Positions 23,251 through 34,576 of a stretch of 64,000 bases of DNA are shown piece after piece. The position numbers were made by a program, and so were the translations under genes. The first letter of the stretch is position 1. Each line of letters begins with the position of its first letter. Location: contig CM055743.1 of NCBI GenBank assembly GCA_029465975.1, positions 19,392,720 through 19,456,719 of the forward strand. The letters are read 5' to 3'. Origin of the DNA: Dallia pectoralis. Taxonomy: Eukaryota > Chordata > Actinopteri > Esociformes > Umbridae. The notes beneath the pieces were generated by a model. That model ran no database searches and was not told the DNA's origin. It saw only the letters and a list, made by a program, of their open reading frames with translations.

Positions 23251-25300
23251 CAATGCCAGGATGTGTTTGAGTCTTCAGAACAGATACCTCCCAATGCCAG
23301 GATGTGTTTGAGTCTTCAGAACAGATACCTCCCAATGCCAGGATGTGTTTGAGTCTTCAGAACAGATACCTCCAAATGCCAGGATGTGTTTGAGTCTTCA
23401 GAACAGATACCTCCCAATGCCAGGATGTGTTTGAGTCTTCAGAACAGATACCTCCCAATGCCAGGATGTGTTTGAGTCTTCAGAACAGATACCTCCCAAT
23501 GCCAGGATGTGTTTGAGTCTTCAGAACAGATACCTCCCAATGCCAGGATGTGTTTGAGTCTTCAGAACAGATACCTCCCAATGCCAGGATGTGTTTGAGT
23601 CTTCAGAACAGATACCTCCAAATGCCAGGATGTGTTTGAGTCTTCAGAACAGATACCTCCCAATGCCAGGATGTGTTTGAGTCTTCAGAACAGATACCTC
23701 CCAATGCCAGGATGTGTTTGAGTCTTCAGAACAGATACCTCCCAATGCCAGGATGTGTTTGAGTCTTCAGAACAGATACCTCCAAATGCCAGGATGTGTT
23801 TGAGTCTTCAGAACAGATACCTCCCAATGCCAGGATGTGTTTGAGTCTTCAGAACAGATACCTCCCAATGCCAGGATGTGTTTGAGTCTTCAGAACAGAT
23901 ACCTCCCAATGCCAGGATGTGTTTGAGTCTTCAGAACAGATACCTCCAAATGCCAGGATGTGTTTGAGTCTTCAGAACAGATACCTCCCAATGCCAGGAT
24001 GTGTTTGAGTCTTCAGAACAGATACCTCCCAATGCCAGGATGTGTTTGAGTCTTCAGAACAGATACCTCCCAATGCCAGGATGTGTTTGAGTCTTCAGAA
24101 CAGATACCTCCAAATGCCAGGATGTGTTTGAGTCTTCAGAACAGATACCTACCAATGCCAGGATGTATTTGAGTCTTCAGAACAGATACCTCCCAATGCC
24201 AGGATGTGTTTGAGTCTTCAGAACAGATACCTCCCAATGCCAGGATGTGTTTGAGTCTTCAGAACAGATACCTCCCAATGCCAGGATGTGTTTGAGTCTT
24301 CAGAACAGATACCTCCCAATGCCAGGATGTGTTTGAGTCTTCAGAACAGATACCTCCCAATGCCAGGATGTGTTTGAGTCTTCAGAACAGATACCTCCCA
24401 ATGCCAGGATGTGTTTGAGTCTTCAGAACAGATACCTCCCAATGCCAGGATGTGTTTGAGTCTTCAGAACAGATACCTCCCAATGCCAGGATGTGTTTGA
24501 GTCTTCAGAACAGATACCTCCCAATGCCAGGATGTGTTTGAGTCTTCAGAACAGATACCTCCCAATGCCAGGATGTGTTTGAGTCTTCAGAACAGATACC
24601 TCCAAATGCCAGGATGTGTTTGAGTCTTCAGAACAGATACCTCCCAATGCCAGGATGTGTTTGAGTCTTCAGAACAGATAACTCCCAATGCCAGGATGTG
24701 TTTGAGTCTTCAGAACAGATACCTCCCAATGCCAGGATGTGTTTGAGTCTTCAGAACAGATAACTCCCAATGCCAGGATGTGTTTGAGTCTTCAGAACAG
24801 ATACCTCCCAATGCCAGGATGTGTTTGAGTCTTCAGAACAGATACCTCCCAATGCCAGGATGTGTTTGAGTCTTCAGAACAGATACCTACCAATGCCAGG
24901 ATGTATTTGAGTCTTCAGAACAGATACCTCCCAATGCCAGGATGTGTTTGAGTCTTCAGAACAGATACCTCCCAATGCCAGGATGTGTTTGAGTCTTCAG
25001 AACAGATACCTCCCAATGCCAGGATGTGTTTGAGTCTTCAGAACAGATACCTCCCAATGCCAGGATGTGTTTGAGTCTTCAGAACAGATACCTCCCAATG
25101 CCAGGATGTGTTTGAGTCTTCAGAACAGATACCTCCCAATGCCAGGATGTGTTTGAGTCTTCAGAACAGATACCTCCCAATGCCAGGATGTGTTTGAGTC
25201 TTCAGAACAGATACCTCCCAATGCCAGGATGTGTTTGAGTCTTCAGAACAGATACCTCCCAATTCCAGGATGTGTTTGAGTCTTCAGAACAGATACCTAC
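23251..25300. repeat. 41-bp minisatellite, about 50 copies, highly homogeneous
   Basis: The unit contains CAATGCCAGGATGTGTTTGA and GTCTTCAGAACAGATACCTC. Most copies are identical. A CCAAATGCC variant recurs at about 164 bp (four units) between about 23618 and 24110, and a paired CTACCAATG/GATGTATTTG variant occurs near 24150 and again near 24888, exactly 18 units apart. This indicates recent higher-order duplication. Confidence 0.98.
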
Positions 25301-26380
25301 CTTTCCTCTCCATGTCTGAATTCTTTACCACCCTGATTGGAAACGCTGTTGTGCAGCTCTGCAGACATCAAATAACTGCCTTTTAGAGCCAATACCGTGT
25401 GTAGGAATGTTTGAGTTGCTTGTGGGTGAAAGGTGCTCTCCAGATGTGCTCTCAGCAGCTGGAAATAGCCTGTTGTTATTGAACACAAATGTGCGACAAA
25501 CATTGAGGAAATATTAATGATATATAGAACATTTGCCAAAATAGGACCTTTCCATAATAATGTGTTGCTAGTATATTAACAAATGTGTGTGACAGATTAA
25601 GATATATTAGAAAATGCATAAATACTGTGTTTCTATTTGTGCTATATTTTACACCAATAATGTTTCAAGATGATATTATTTTCTGATGGGATGTCCTGAA
25701 TTATATGTTGTTTTTTATCCATAGAACTTGGGAATATTGAGGTTACATTTCACATCAGATAAGTAGAGCTGGTTGGTTTCGCCAATCTCGTAGATTTCCT
25801 GGTCCTTCTCTTGTTTACTAATTCATATTTGTCAGTTCCTCGTCTTCATTTCACCACCTTGTGGTTTGCCAGGCGTGTGTTTAATTCCGTCGTGCCACAT
25901 GTTACGTTTTCTCCCATTATTTCATGCTCCTTCACCTCTCTCGAACACGGGGAAACTAGCTTGGCGTGTGAATGTGTGTGTGTTATAAAGTGTGTTTGGG
26001 TAGAGCCACACTGGTTCTCAGACCGGCTCCTCTCATTATGCCTCTGTAATTACACTTTCCTTATGAAACAGTAGATCAGAAGCCACCATTGACTGCTTTT
26101 AATCGGCCACCGAATTTTAATTAACACTGACGCGACCCCGCCGCTGATATATCCCCGGGAATGTGGGGATCACAATAACTCATAAATCACAGCCGCAGAT
26201 TTCATTCTCGCCTTTTCACCGCTGATGGATTTCCAGCGGGTGTGGGAACGGGAGAGAATAAAGAGTGAGGGTGGTGAAGGGGTGGCATCGGTATGAACGG
26301 AGGCTCTGGTATGACGCTGCCAACCTTTAAGAGATTTGTTGCCTGGTAGAGAATTAGGAGCCCCGCAAAATAAAACACTC
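25301..26380. other. Unique intronic sequence, candidate noncoding element in its 3' half
   Basis: The first half is AT-rich. At 26070-26330 there is a balanced island with TTTTAATTAACACTGACG and CCCGCCGCTGATATATCCC that looks constrained rather than drifting, but this is only an impression. No coding exon recognised. Confidence 0.4.
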
Positions 26381-27149
26381 TCTCTGTGCTAACGTTTCTC
26401 TGTGTGCTAACGTCTCTCTGTGTGCTAACGTTTCTCTGCGTGCTAACGTCTCTCTGTGTGCTAACGTCTCTGTGTGCTAACGTCTCTCTGCATGCTAACG
26501 TTTCTCTGCGTGCTAATGTTTCTCTGTGTGCTAACGTCTCTCTGTGTGCTAACGTCTCTCTGCGTGCTAACGTCTTTCTGTGTGCTAACGTCTCTCTGTG
26601 TGCTAATGTTTCTCTGTGTGCTAACGTCTCTCTGTGTGCTAACGTCTCTCTGTGTGCTAACGTCTTTCTGTGTGCTAACGTCTCTCTGCGTGCTAACGTT
26701 TCTCTGCGTGCTAATGTTTCTCTGTGTGCTAACGTCTCTCTGTGTGCTAACGTCTCTCTGCGTGCTAACGTCTTTCTGTGTGCTAACGTCTCTCTGTGTG
26801 CTAATGTTTCTCTGTGTGCTAACGTCTCTCTGTGTGCTAACGTCTTTCTGTGTGCTAACGTCTCTCTGCGTGCTAACGTTTCTCTGCGTGCTAATGTTTC
26901 TCTGTGTGCTAACGTCTCTCTGTGTGCCAGCGTCTATCTGTGTGCTAGCGTCTATCTGTGTGCTAACGTCTCTCTGTGTGCTAACGTCTCTCTGCGTGCT
27001 AACGTCTCTCTGTGTGCTCACGTCTCTCTGTGTGCTAACGTCTCTCTGTGTGCTACGGTCTCTCTGTGTGCTAATGTTTCTCTGCGTGCTAATGTCTCTC
27101 TGTGTGCTAGCGTCTATCTGTGTGCTAACGTCTCTCTGTGTGCTAACGG
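26381..27149 (+). repeat. 18-bp TGCTAACGTCTCTCTGTG minisatellite, about 43 copies
   Basis: The unit is TGCTAACGTCTCTCTGTG, with TTTCTCTG, GTCTTTCTG, TGCTAATG and TGCTAGCG variants. On the sense strand each intact unit presents CTAAC (branch-point-like) followed by a pyrimidine tract. The array ends about 510 bp before the rbms3 acceptor at 27662. The period is a multiple of three, so all frames look open. Confidence 0.96.
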
Positions 27150-27662
27150 ACTGGAGTGAGTTGACCAACGTCAGACACTTCAAATATCTTGGGAAGGAAG
27201 AGTTTGTGGGTTCCAGAAGGTTTCCTTGACTTAAAAGGAACAATTATTGTTGTTTTTGTTGTTGTTTTTTAATCTAATTATTGCATTGGGTTATTCGCGT
27301 TACTGAAAAAATACTTAATGAATGAGTTTTTTTCATGTTTTGTAGTGTTATTTATTGTGTATTTTAGCCCATGACTGTAAAATACAGGTGCATTCTCTCC
27401 GTCAGTTAGCTGACATGGGTTTGTTATTGCTAAACAGTTCATGTAGGTTTGTAATTAACATTTCTAAGCATCCCCATATGAACGTCAGTGCTGCTAATTA
27501 TCAAGAAATGTAGTCGTTGGTAGATATGAGGAGTGGCAGCTAGTCATATTACACACCTATTCTGGTACAATAACCAAGTCCTGTCATTCTCTCTCTACGT
27601 CTAACAACTCCACTTGAATTGTTCCTAATACTTCCCATCCTCTCCTCTCTCTGACTCTTCAG
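27150..27662. other. Unique intron sequence before the second exon
   Basis: AT-rich, then increasingly CT-rich toward the acceptor (27590-27662). CTGAC near 27652 is very close to the AG. Confidence 0.6.
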
Positions 27663-27754
27663 GATATGGCTTTGTGGACTTCGACAGCCCGGCCGCCGCA
27701 CAGAAGGCAGTGTCCTCTCTCAAAGCTACTGGGGTTCAGGCTCAAATGGCCAAG
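27663..27754 (+). CDS. rbms3: rbms3 internal exon, RNP1 and end of RRM1
   Basis: This 92-nt exon starts with GA, completing the Gly codon split from the exon at 9299, then encodes YGFVDFDSPAAAQKAV and SSLKATGVQAQMAK, ending exactly at a codon boundary. The acceptor follows a long CT tract (CTCTGACTCTTCAG); the donor is AAG/GTAAGA. Across the junction the residues K-G-Y-G-F-V-D-F form a perfect RNP1 octamer, the RNA-contacting strand of an RRM; the two aromatic residues expected to stack on RNA bases are present. The SLKA segment matches RBMS3 better than the ALKA of RBMS1 and RBMS2. The next family exon, starting QQEQDPTNLYISNLP, was looked for and not found downstream, so it lies beyond 64000. 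Arrays lie close on both sides (26381-27149 and 28545-28814). Confidence 0.96.
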
Positions 27755-28544
27755 GTAAGACCAGTCTAGCATGTTAAAAGTCTCAAATGGTCTGTTGGAA
27801 CTGGATGGCCAAATGCAACTGTTAGCGTGTTAGCATTGTTGCTATATGGGCTAAGATGGGCCAGGGTCTAATGACCATGCAACTGTTAGCATATTAGCGC
27901 GCAGGCATAAAGGCTGGCCAAGCTTATGATGATAAGCGTGACCAAGGTAAAGGAGTGTTAGGGTTTTGTCATTGCTTGCTCATTATAGATGCAACACAAC
28001 ATACCAGGGATATAACAGCTGCTCGATCGGCGAGAATATCACCAGTCCCAATTTCCAGTTACTACATCTGCTCAGTGTGCTGTGTGTGTAATCGTGGGAG
28101 CTCTCTGTGGCCTACGGGGGGGGTCTGTTTTTTTCCAATGTCTCTGTGTCATATCTCTTCCCCAAACCACTTCACTGGGTGTGACAGGGACTGCGCTGTC
28201 CAGTACCCTGTGAGTGTGTGTCGGCTGCTGGTGTTGCCTGGGACACTGCGTCAATCATGAGTTGCTCTGGTCACAGCATCAATGGCCATCCATCATGTGC
28301 TCGTATTTAGAGGATGGAGAGTGCAGTGGTGGAGCTCAGAGCTTCACATCTTAAATGGATGGGCAGCCTGCTAGAGGCTTAATAGAACGTCAGACAGCCT
28401 TTCACGTACGCGCTGATGTTGCCGGTAACGATTAGAACCGCGGTAATGAGGAGGATGAGGAGGATGACATTCTAGGCCGAAGGTACTTGAGAGACACTTT
28501 GGTTTTCATTAACAGTTGGGCCAATGGCGAGAGCGACGCCGCCG
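27755..28544. other. Unique intronic sequence
   Basis: About 790 bases after the second exon. A small diverged duplication (ATGCAACTGTTAGC near 27812 and 27878) is the only structure seen. Confidence 0.55.
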
Positions 28545-28814
28545 TAAGTGATGACGTAGATGCTAACCTGCTTATTTGTGATGAAACGAAATGGGAGGAA
28601 GTGATGACGTAGATGCTAACCTGCTTATTTGTGATGAAACGAAATGGGAGGAAGTGATGACGTAGATGCTAACCTGCTTATTTGTGATGAAACGAAATGG
28701 GAGGAAGTGATGACGTAGATGCTAACCTGCTTATTTGTGATGAAACGAAATGGGAGGAAGTGATGACGTAGATGCTAACCTGCTTATTTGTGATGAAACG
28801 AAATGGGAGGAAGA
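28545..28814. repeat. 53-bp minisatellite, 5 near-identical copies
   Basis: The unit contains AAGTGATGACGTAGATGC and TAACCTGCTTATTTGTGATG, then AAACGAAATGGGAGG. Copies are virtually identical, suggesting a recent expansion. Each holds a TGACGT half-CRE. Confidence 0.97.
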
Positions 28815-29014
28815 GACAATATCCTGTCAGGTGCTCAGGTAGAGCGGCCCTCTAAGGCGCCATTTCCGCCCCTCACAATGAGTCTCAACACACAGAATAC
28901 AGATGAGGATCTGCCCCTTTCATTTAAAACCTTTCTTTGTGTTGCCTCCTTTCTGAATTCAACTTTCCCAGTTGGATTTTGTCCCAATATAAACCAGCTG
29001 ACCTTTTATACAGT

Positions 29015-29336
29015 GTGAGTGTGTGAGTGTGTGTGTGTGTGTGTGAGAGTGTGTGCGTGTGTGTGAGTGTGAGGGTGTGTGCGTGTGCATGAGTGTGTGT
29101 CCGTGTGGGTGAGTGTGTGAGTGTGTGTGTGTGAGTACGTGTGAGTGTGTGAGTGCGTGTGTGCATGTCTGCGTGCGTGCATGTGTGTGTGTGTGTGTGT
29201 GTGTGAGTGCATGCGTGTGTGTGTGAGTGCGTGTGAGTGTGTGTGAGTGTGTCTGGGCGTGTGTGAGTGTGTGTGTGAGTGTGTGTGTGAGTGTGTGTGT
29301 GAGTGTGAGTGTGTGTGTGTGAGTGTGTCTGGGCGT
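29015..29336. repeat. GT-rich compound microsatellite
   Basis: About 320 bp of GTGTGT interrupted by GAGT, GCGT and GCATG. Sense RNA would be UG-rich. Confidence 0.95.
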
Positions 29337-29918
29337 GCTCCTTTTCCACTACAGTACATTTTACCCTACATCTTAGACACATTAGGGTAGTTTCGTTTTA
29401 TTGACTCTCGGATTCTCTGTCTACTCAATCTCTTTTACTCGCTCTTTCCTCTCTGTCTCTCTTTCTCTCGTTCTTCATCTGTGTCTCACAAACACCCGGC
29501 CACACGCGGCTAAACGCTGTCCCATCGACCATGTGTTCGTCTGCCATACATTAAACAAGCACAATCTAATCCCATCCATAATTAACACATTGCCTGTCCT
29601 TAGTCGAGACTTTCCAACGCGTATTGATTCCCCCCGAGGCGTCAGACAGGAGCCCAGGTGAGGGTACCACAGGCCGACCTGCGGGTGTATATCACCGTGG
29701 TGACGGCGTGTTCGGCCAATCCCAAGGCTATGTTTTGTCGTGCGGATCTCTCGCTACAAAGTAATAAACCGAATTGAGAGTCAGAGCGGGACGCTTGGCG
29801 CTCATTAAATAAAACCGTCAGAGTAATCAAGTTGTGCCTTCTTTTTCTCGCGCCGCAGTGCCATTAAAAAGAATTGCTTTTATTAAGGTGATGCCTTATT
29901 TTAAACACAGCTGTGAGG
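29337..29918. other. Unique island, candidate noncoding element
   Basis: The 29690-29890 part is balanced with CpGs, includes TCATTAAATAAAACCG and GCCATTAAAAAGAATTGC, and lacks repeats. Conservation is untested. Confidence 0.4.
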
Positions 29919-30933
29919 GAGGGGAGAACGGGATGAGAGTGGAGGAGAAACGGGATGAGGGTGGAGGAGAAACGGGGTGAGGGTGGAGGAGAAACGGGGT
30001 GAGGGTGGAGGAGAAACGGGGTGAGGGTGGAGGAGAAACGGGATGAGAGTGGAGGAGAAACGGGGTGAGGATGGAGGAGAAACGGGGTGAGGGTGGAGGA
30101 GAAACGGGGTGAGAGTGGAGGAGAAACGGGATGAGGGTGGAGGAGAAACGGGGTGAGGGTGGAGGAGAAACGGGGTGAGGGTGGAGGAGAAACGGGGTGA
30201 GAGTGGAGGAGAAACGGGGTGAGGGTGGAGGAGAAACGGGATGAGAGTGGAGGAGAAACGGGGTGAGGGTGGAGGAGAAACGGGATGAGAGTGGAGGAGA
30301 AACGGGTTGAGGGTGGAGGAGAAACGGGATGAGGGTGGAGGAGAAACGGGATGAGAGTGGAGGAGAAACGGGGTGAGGGTGGAGGAGAAACGGGGTGAGG
30401 GTGGAGGAGAAACGGGGTGAGGGTGGAGGAGAAACGGGGTGAGGGTGGAGGAGAAACGGGTGAGGGTGGAGGAGAAACGGGGTGAGGGTGGAGGAGAAAC
30501 GGGTGAGGGTGGAGGAGAAACGGGTGAGGGTGGAGGAGAAACGGGGTGAGGGTGGAGGAGAAACGGGGTGAGAGTGGAGGAGAAACGGGGTGAGGGTGGA
30601 GGAGAAACGGGATGAGAGTGGAGGAGAAACGGGGTGAGGGTGGAGGAGAAACGGGATGAGAGTGGAGGAGAAACGGGATGAGGGTGGAGGAGAAACGGGA
30701 TGAGGGTGGAGGAGAAACGGGATGAGAGTGGAGGAGAAACGGGGTGAGGGTGGAGGAGAAACGGGGTGAGGGTGGAGGAGAAACGGGGTGAGGGTGGAGG
30801 AGAAACGGGGTGAGGGTGGAGGAGAAACGGGTGAGGGTGGAGGAGAAACGGGGTGAGGGTGGAGGAGAAACGGGATGAGAGTGGAGGAGAAACGGGATGA
30901 GAGTGGAGGAGAAACGGGATGAGAGTGGAGGAT
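29919..30933. repeat. 22-bp G-rich minisatellite, about 46 copies
   Basis: The unit is GGTGAGGGTGGAGGAG followed by AAACGG. Variants are GGATGAGAGTGG and GGATGAGGGTGG, and some units lack one G (21 bp). The plus strand is nearly all purine. Four G-runs per unit (GGGG, GGG, GG, GG) allow quadruplex formation. All minus-strand frames appear open because the unit has no stop. Confidence 0.97.
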
Positions 30934-31081
30934 TGGTAATGCCAAGTAAATGTGGAACCATAATGCAAGAACCTGAAGAACACCTCCACCAGTCACCTGT
31001 GGGGGCACAGGGGGGAGTTGGGTGAGGTTAGGTTGCTCACATGTTAGCAGAAGACTTCATTCTCCATGTCAATGACATGTA

Positions 31082-31478
31082 CCCCTCCACACACACACCC
31101 CCTCCACACACACACGCCCCCTCCACACACACACATATGCCCCCTCCACCCACACATGCCCCCTCCACACACACACGCTCCTCCACACACACGCCCCCTC
31201 CACACACACATGCCCCCTCCACACACACATGCCCCCTCCACACACACACGCTCCTCCACACACATGCCCCCTCCACACACACATGCCCCCTCCACACACA
31301 CACGCTCCTCCACACACACCCCCCCTCCACACACAAACGCCCCCCACGCACACACACCCCCTCCACACACACGCCCCCTCCACACACACACACACGCCCT
31401 CTCCACACACACACACGCCCCCTCCGCGCACACACACACGCCCTCTCCACTCACACACGCCCCCCCAAAACACCTGCC
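31082..31478. repeat. 17-20-bp CCCCCTCCACACACACA repeat
   Basis: Units of CCCCCTCCACACACACA with ATG, ACG or GCTCCTCC variants. Length varies through the CA portion. Confidence 0.94.
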
Positions 31479-31806
31479 TCCACCCCCACTCATAAACTGA
31501 CACTAGAAGGGACAGTAAAGATACCATGTAAACGGCTGTGGTCTCCCATTGCTGATGCAAACCCTGTCAGCGCGTCTCCCTTTCCTCTCCTCAGGCTGCC
31601 ATTTTCCCGCTCAGCCAATCACAGTGAGTTATGGCGTGAGCCTCCTGGATTGCTGTTTCCATGTCAGAAGAAGCCATTCCATCTGACAGCTGCTAACTCC
31701 CAGGCAGCAGGCCAGTCTTTATGGAAATTATCTCTCTACCTTTTGGTTTTTGCTATTGAGATGAAAACAAAGCTCTCCTCCTTTCTCTCTCTTTTTCTTT
31801 TGCCAA
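31479..31806. other. Unique intronic sequence
   Basis: No repeat or gene recognised. Ends in a CT-rich stretch (31770-31800) before the next array. Confidence 0.55.
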
Positions 31807-33020
31807 AGGTACCTGAACCAACTCACATTAGCCGTAAGGTACCTGAACCAACTCACATTAGCCGTAAGGTACCTGAACCAACTCACATTAGCCGTAAGGT
31901 ACCTGAACCAACTCACATTAGCCGTAAGGTACCTGAACCAACTCACATTAGCCGTAAGGTACCTGAACCAACTCACATTAGCCGTAACTCACATTAGGTA
32001 CCCTGAACCAACTCACATTAGCCGTAAGGTACCTGAACCAACTCACATTAGCCGTAAGGTACCTGAACCAACTCACATTAGCCGTAACCTGAACTCTCAC
32101 ATTAGCCGTAAGGTACCTGAACCAACTCACATTAACCAACTCACATTAGCCGTAAGGTACCTGAACCAACTCACATTAGCCGTAACTCACATTAGCCGTA
32201 AGGTACCTGAACCAACTCAACCAACTTTAGCCGTAAGGTACCTGAACCAACTCACATTAGCCGTCCTGAACCAACTCACATTAGCCGTAAGGTACCTGAA
32301 CCAACTCACATTAGCCGTAAGGTACCTGAACCAACTCACATTAGCCGTAACCTGAACCAACTCACATTAGCCGTAAGGTACCTGCCGTAACCAACTCACA
32401 TTAGCCGTAAGGTACCTGAACCAACTCACATTAGCCGGGTACCTGAACCAACTCACATTAGCCGTAAGGTACCTGAACCAACTCACATTAGCCGTAAGGT
32501 ACCTGAACCAACTCACATTAGCCGTAAGGTACCTGAACCAACTCACATTAGCCGTAAGGTACCTGAACCAACTCACATTAGCCGTAAGGTACCTGAACCA
32601 ACTCACATTAGCCGTAAGGTACCTGAACCAACTCACATTAGCCGTAAGGTACCTGAACCAACTCACATTAGCCGTAAGGTACCTGAACCAACTCACATTA
32701 GCCGTAAGGTACCTGAACCAACTCAACCGTCCTGAACCAACTCACATTAGCCGTAAGGTACCTGAACCAACTCACATTAGCCGTAAGGTACCTGAACCAA
32801 CTCACATTAGCCGTAAGGTACCTGAACCAACTCACATTAGCCGTAAGGTACCTGAACCAACTCACATTAGCCGTAAGGTACCTGAACCAACTCACATTAG
32901 CCGTAAGGTACCTGAACCAACTCACATTAGCCGTAAGGTACCTGAACCAACTCACATTAGTCGTAAGGTACCTGAACCAACTCACATTAGCCGTAAGGTA
33001 CCTGAACCAACTCACATTAG
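31807..33020. repeat. 30-bp minisatellite, about 38 copies, scrambled centre
   Basis: The unit contains GGTACCTGAACCAACTCAC and ATTAGCCGTAA. The outer parts (31807-31985 and 32450-33020) are nearly perfect. The centre (31985-32450) is a jumble of truncated units joined at short shared words such as CCGTAA, CCTGAA and AACCAACTCA. Every intact unit has GGTACC. Confidence 0.96.
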
Positions 33021-33022
33021 TC

Positions 33023-33535
33023 ATATACCATCGTCTGCACATTCAACCAATATTCAAGACACCCACCTCCCTTGAAATGTATATTTTCGGTTCACCCAGA
33101 ATTCATCTGACTTCAGTGAATCGTGACGGTGTTTCTCCTCCAGTAAGAAGGCAGATAAATAAGGTTTTATTTATTCATTTTTTGCCTGATATGAGAGCCC
33201 CTGGTTCGTTTGGATGTGGGTGGTGTTATTGACATCATGTAATATTCATCACTATGGATTAAGGATGAGGTTTACGACTGGACAAACCCACTTGCCCTTC
33301 ATTTCCTGTCCGCTTGGCCTTCATTTCCTGTCCGCTTGGCCTTCATTTCCTGTCCGCTTGGCCTTCATTTAGAGTGAGAAAATATTCCAGAAACATCATT
33401 AGAGTGCCTCTGTGAAATGAAACCCAAAAGATGTAGACAACACGCAGCTCCAGAACAGAATCAGGCAGCTCCAGAACTATCAGGCAGCCATCCACATCCG
33501 ACATTCAGACATTTTGGCGGTGCTGAAGAAGGTCA
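33023..33535. other. Unique sequence with a three-copy 22-bp repeat
   Basis: Three copies of a 22-bp unit with CTTCATTTCCTGTCCGCTTG at about 33293-33371. The remainder is unique and uninformative. Confidence 0.65.
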
Positions 33536-34072
33536 ATTCTGTCAGCTAATCTCTGTCAGGTAAACTCTGTCAGGTATACTCTGTCAGCTAAACTCTGTCA
33601 GCTAAACTCTGTCATGTAAACTCAGTCAGGTAAACTCAGTCAGGTAAACTCAGTGAGGAAGTCAGGTATAGCCAGTCAGGTAAACTCAGTCAGGTAAACT
33701 CAGTCAGGTAAACTCAGTCAGGTAAACTCAGTCAGGTAAACTCAGTCAGGTGAACTCAGTCAGGTAAACTTGGTCAGTTAAACTCAGGCAGGATGTCAGA
33801 AACTCAGTCAGGTAAACTCAGCAGGTAAACTCAGTCAGGTGAACTCAGTCAGGTAAACTCAGTCAGGTAAACTCATCAGGTAAACTCATCAGGTAAACTC
33901 AGTCAGGTAAACTCATCAGGTATAGCCAGTCAGCTAAACTCAGTCAGGTAAACTCAGTCAGCTAAACTCAGTCAGGTGAAGTCAGTCAGGTGAACTCAGT
34001 CAGCTAAACTCAGTCAGCTGAACTCAGCCAGGTGAACTCAGTCAGGTAAACTCAGTCAGGTAAACTCTGCAA
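33536..34072. repeat. 14-bp GTCAGGTAAACTCA minisatellite, about 37 copies
   Basis: The unit is GTCAGGTAAACTCA, with GTCAGCTAAACTC, GTGAACTCA and 12-bp variants. On the sense strand CAGGTAAAC resembles a 5' splice donor core (CAG/GTAAAC), repeated across the array. Confidence 0.93.
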
Positions 34073-34576
34073 ATAGGCTAAAGGGAGATTTCCTGTCAAC
34101 ATTTGGCAGCAGGAGTCAATTCTAAAGAGTCAGGCAGATAATTGTGGGGAGGTGAAGTGACAAATGCAGAGTCAGCATCCATCTCTGGCATCTGTGTTCT
34201 CCCACCTTCAATACGATGCCATTTCAGCAAGACATGGAGAGCTGTGTGTTTCACATAAAGCATACGGTGTCAGCCAGAAGTAATAATCTGCATATTTACC
34301 CTGTGAGCACTGTGTGGTTGGCATTGTGATTATGGCTGAGCTGGATTCTAGTTTCCTCGATCTATATATGTCGGCCTGTCAAAGACACTCTTAGAACACC
34401 CTGGATAGACACACACACACACACACACGCACGCACACACACACACACACACACAACGACACACACTTTGCCATCGTGCCTCTGTTATCACATAGGTTTC
34501 GTCTGTGATTTTCCCTCGTTGACAGAATGTCAAGGAAAGTGACAATGAGCGTATAGAAAGTGACAAAGCCTGAGCA
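34073..34576. other. Unique sequence with a short CA tract
   Basis: Mixed composition with a (CA)n tract at about 34410-34456. No gene recognised. Confidence 0.65.

Noticed and set aside
23251..25300. Centromeric or telomeric satellite
   Set aside because: The 41-bp array is only 2 kb and lies inside a gene intron; no TTAGGG arrays and no 150-200 bp satellite monomers were seen anywhere.
29864..31008. Three overlapping minus-strand frames of about 365 codons, proline and serine-rich
   Set aside because: All three frames are open at once over the 22-bp array, which shows an absence of stop codons in the unit and not coding selection.
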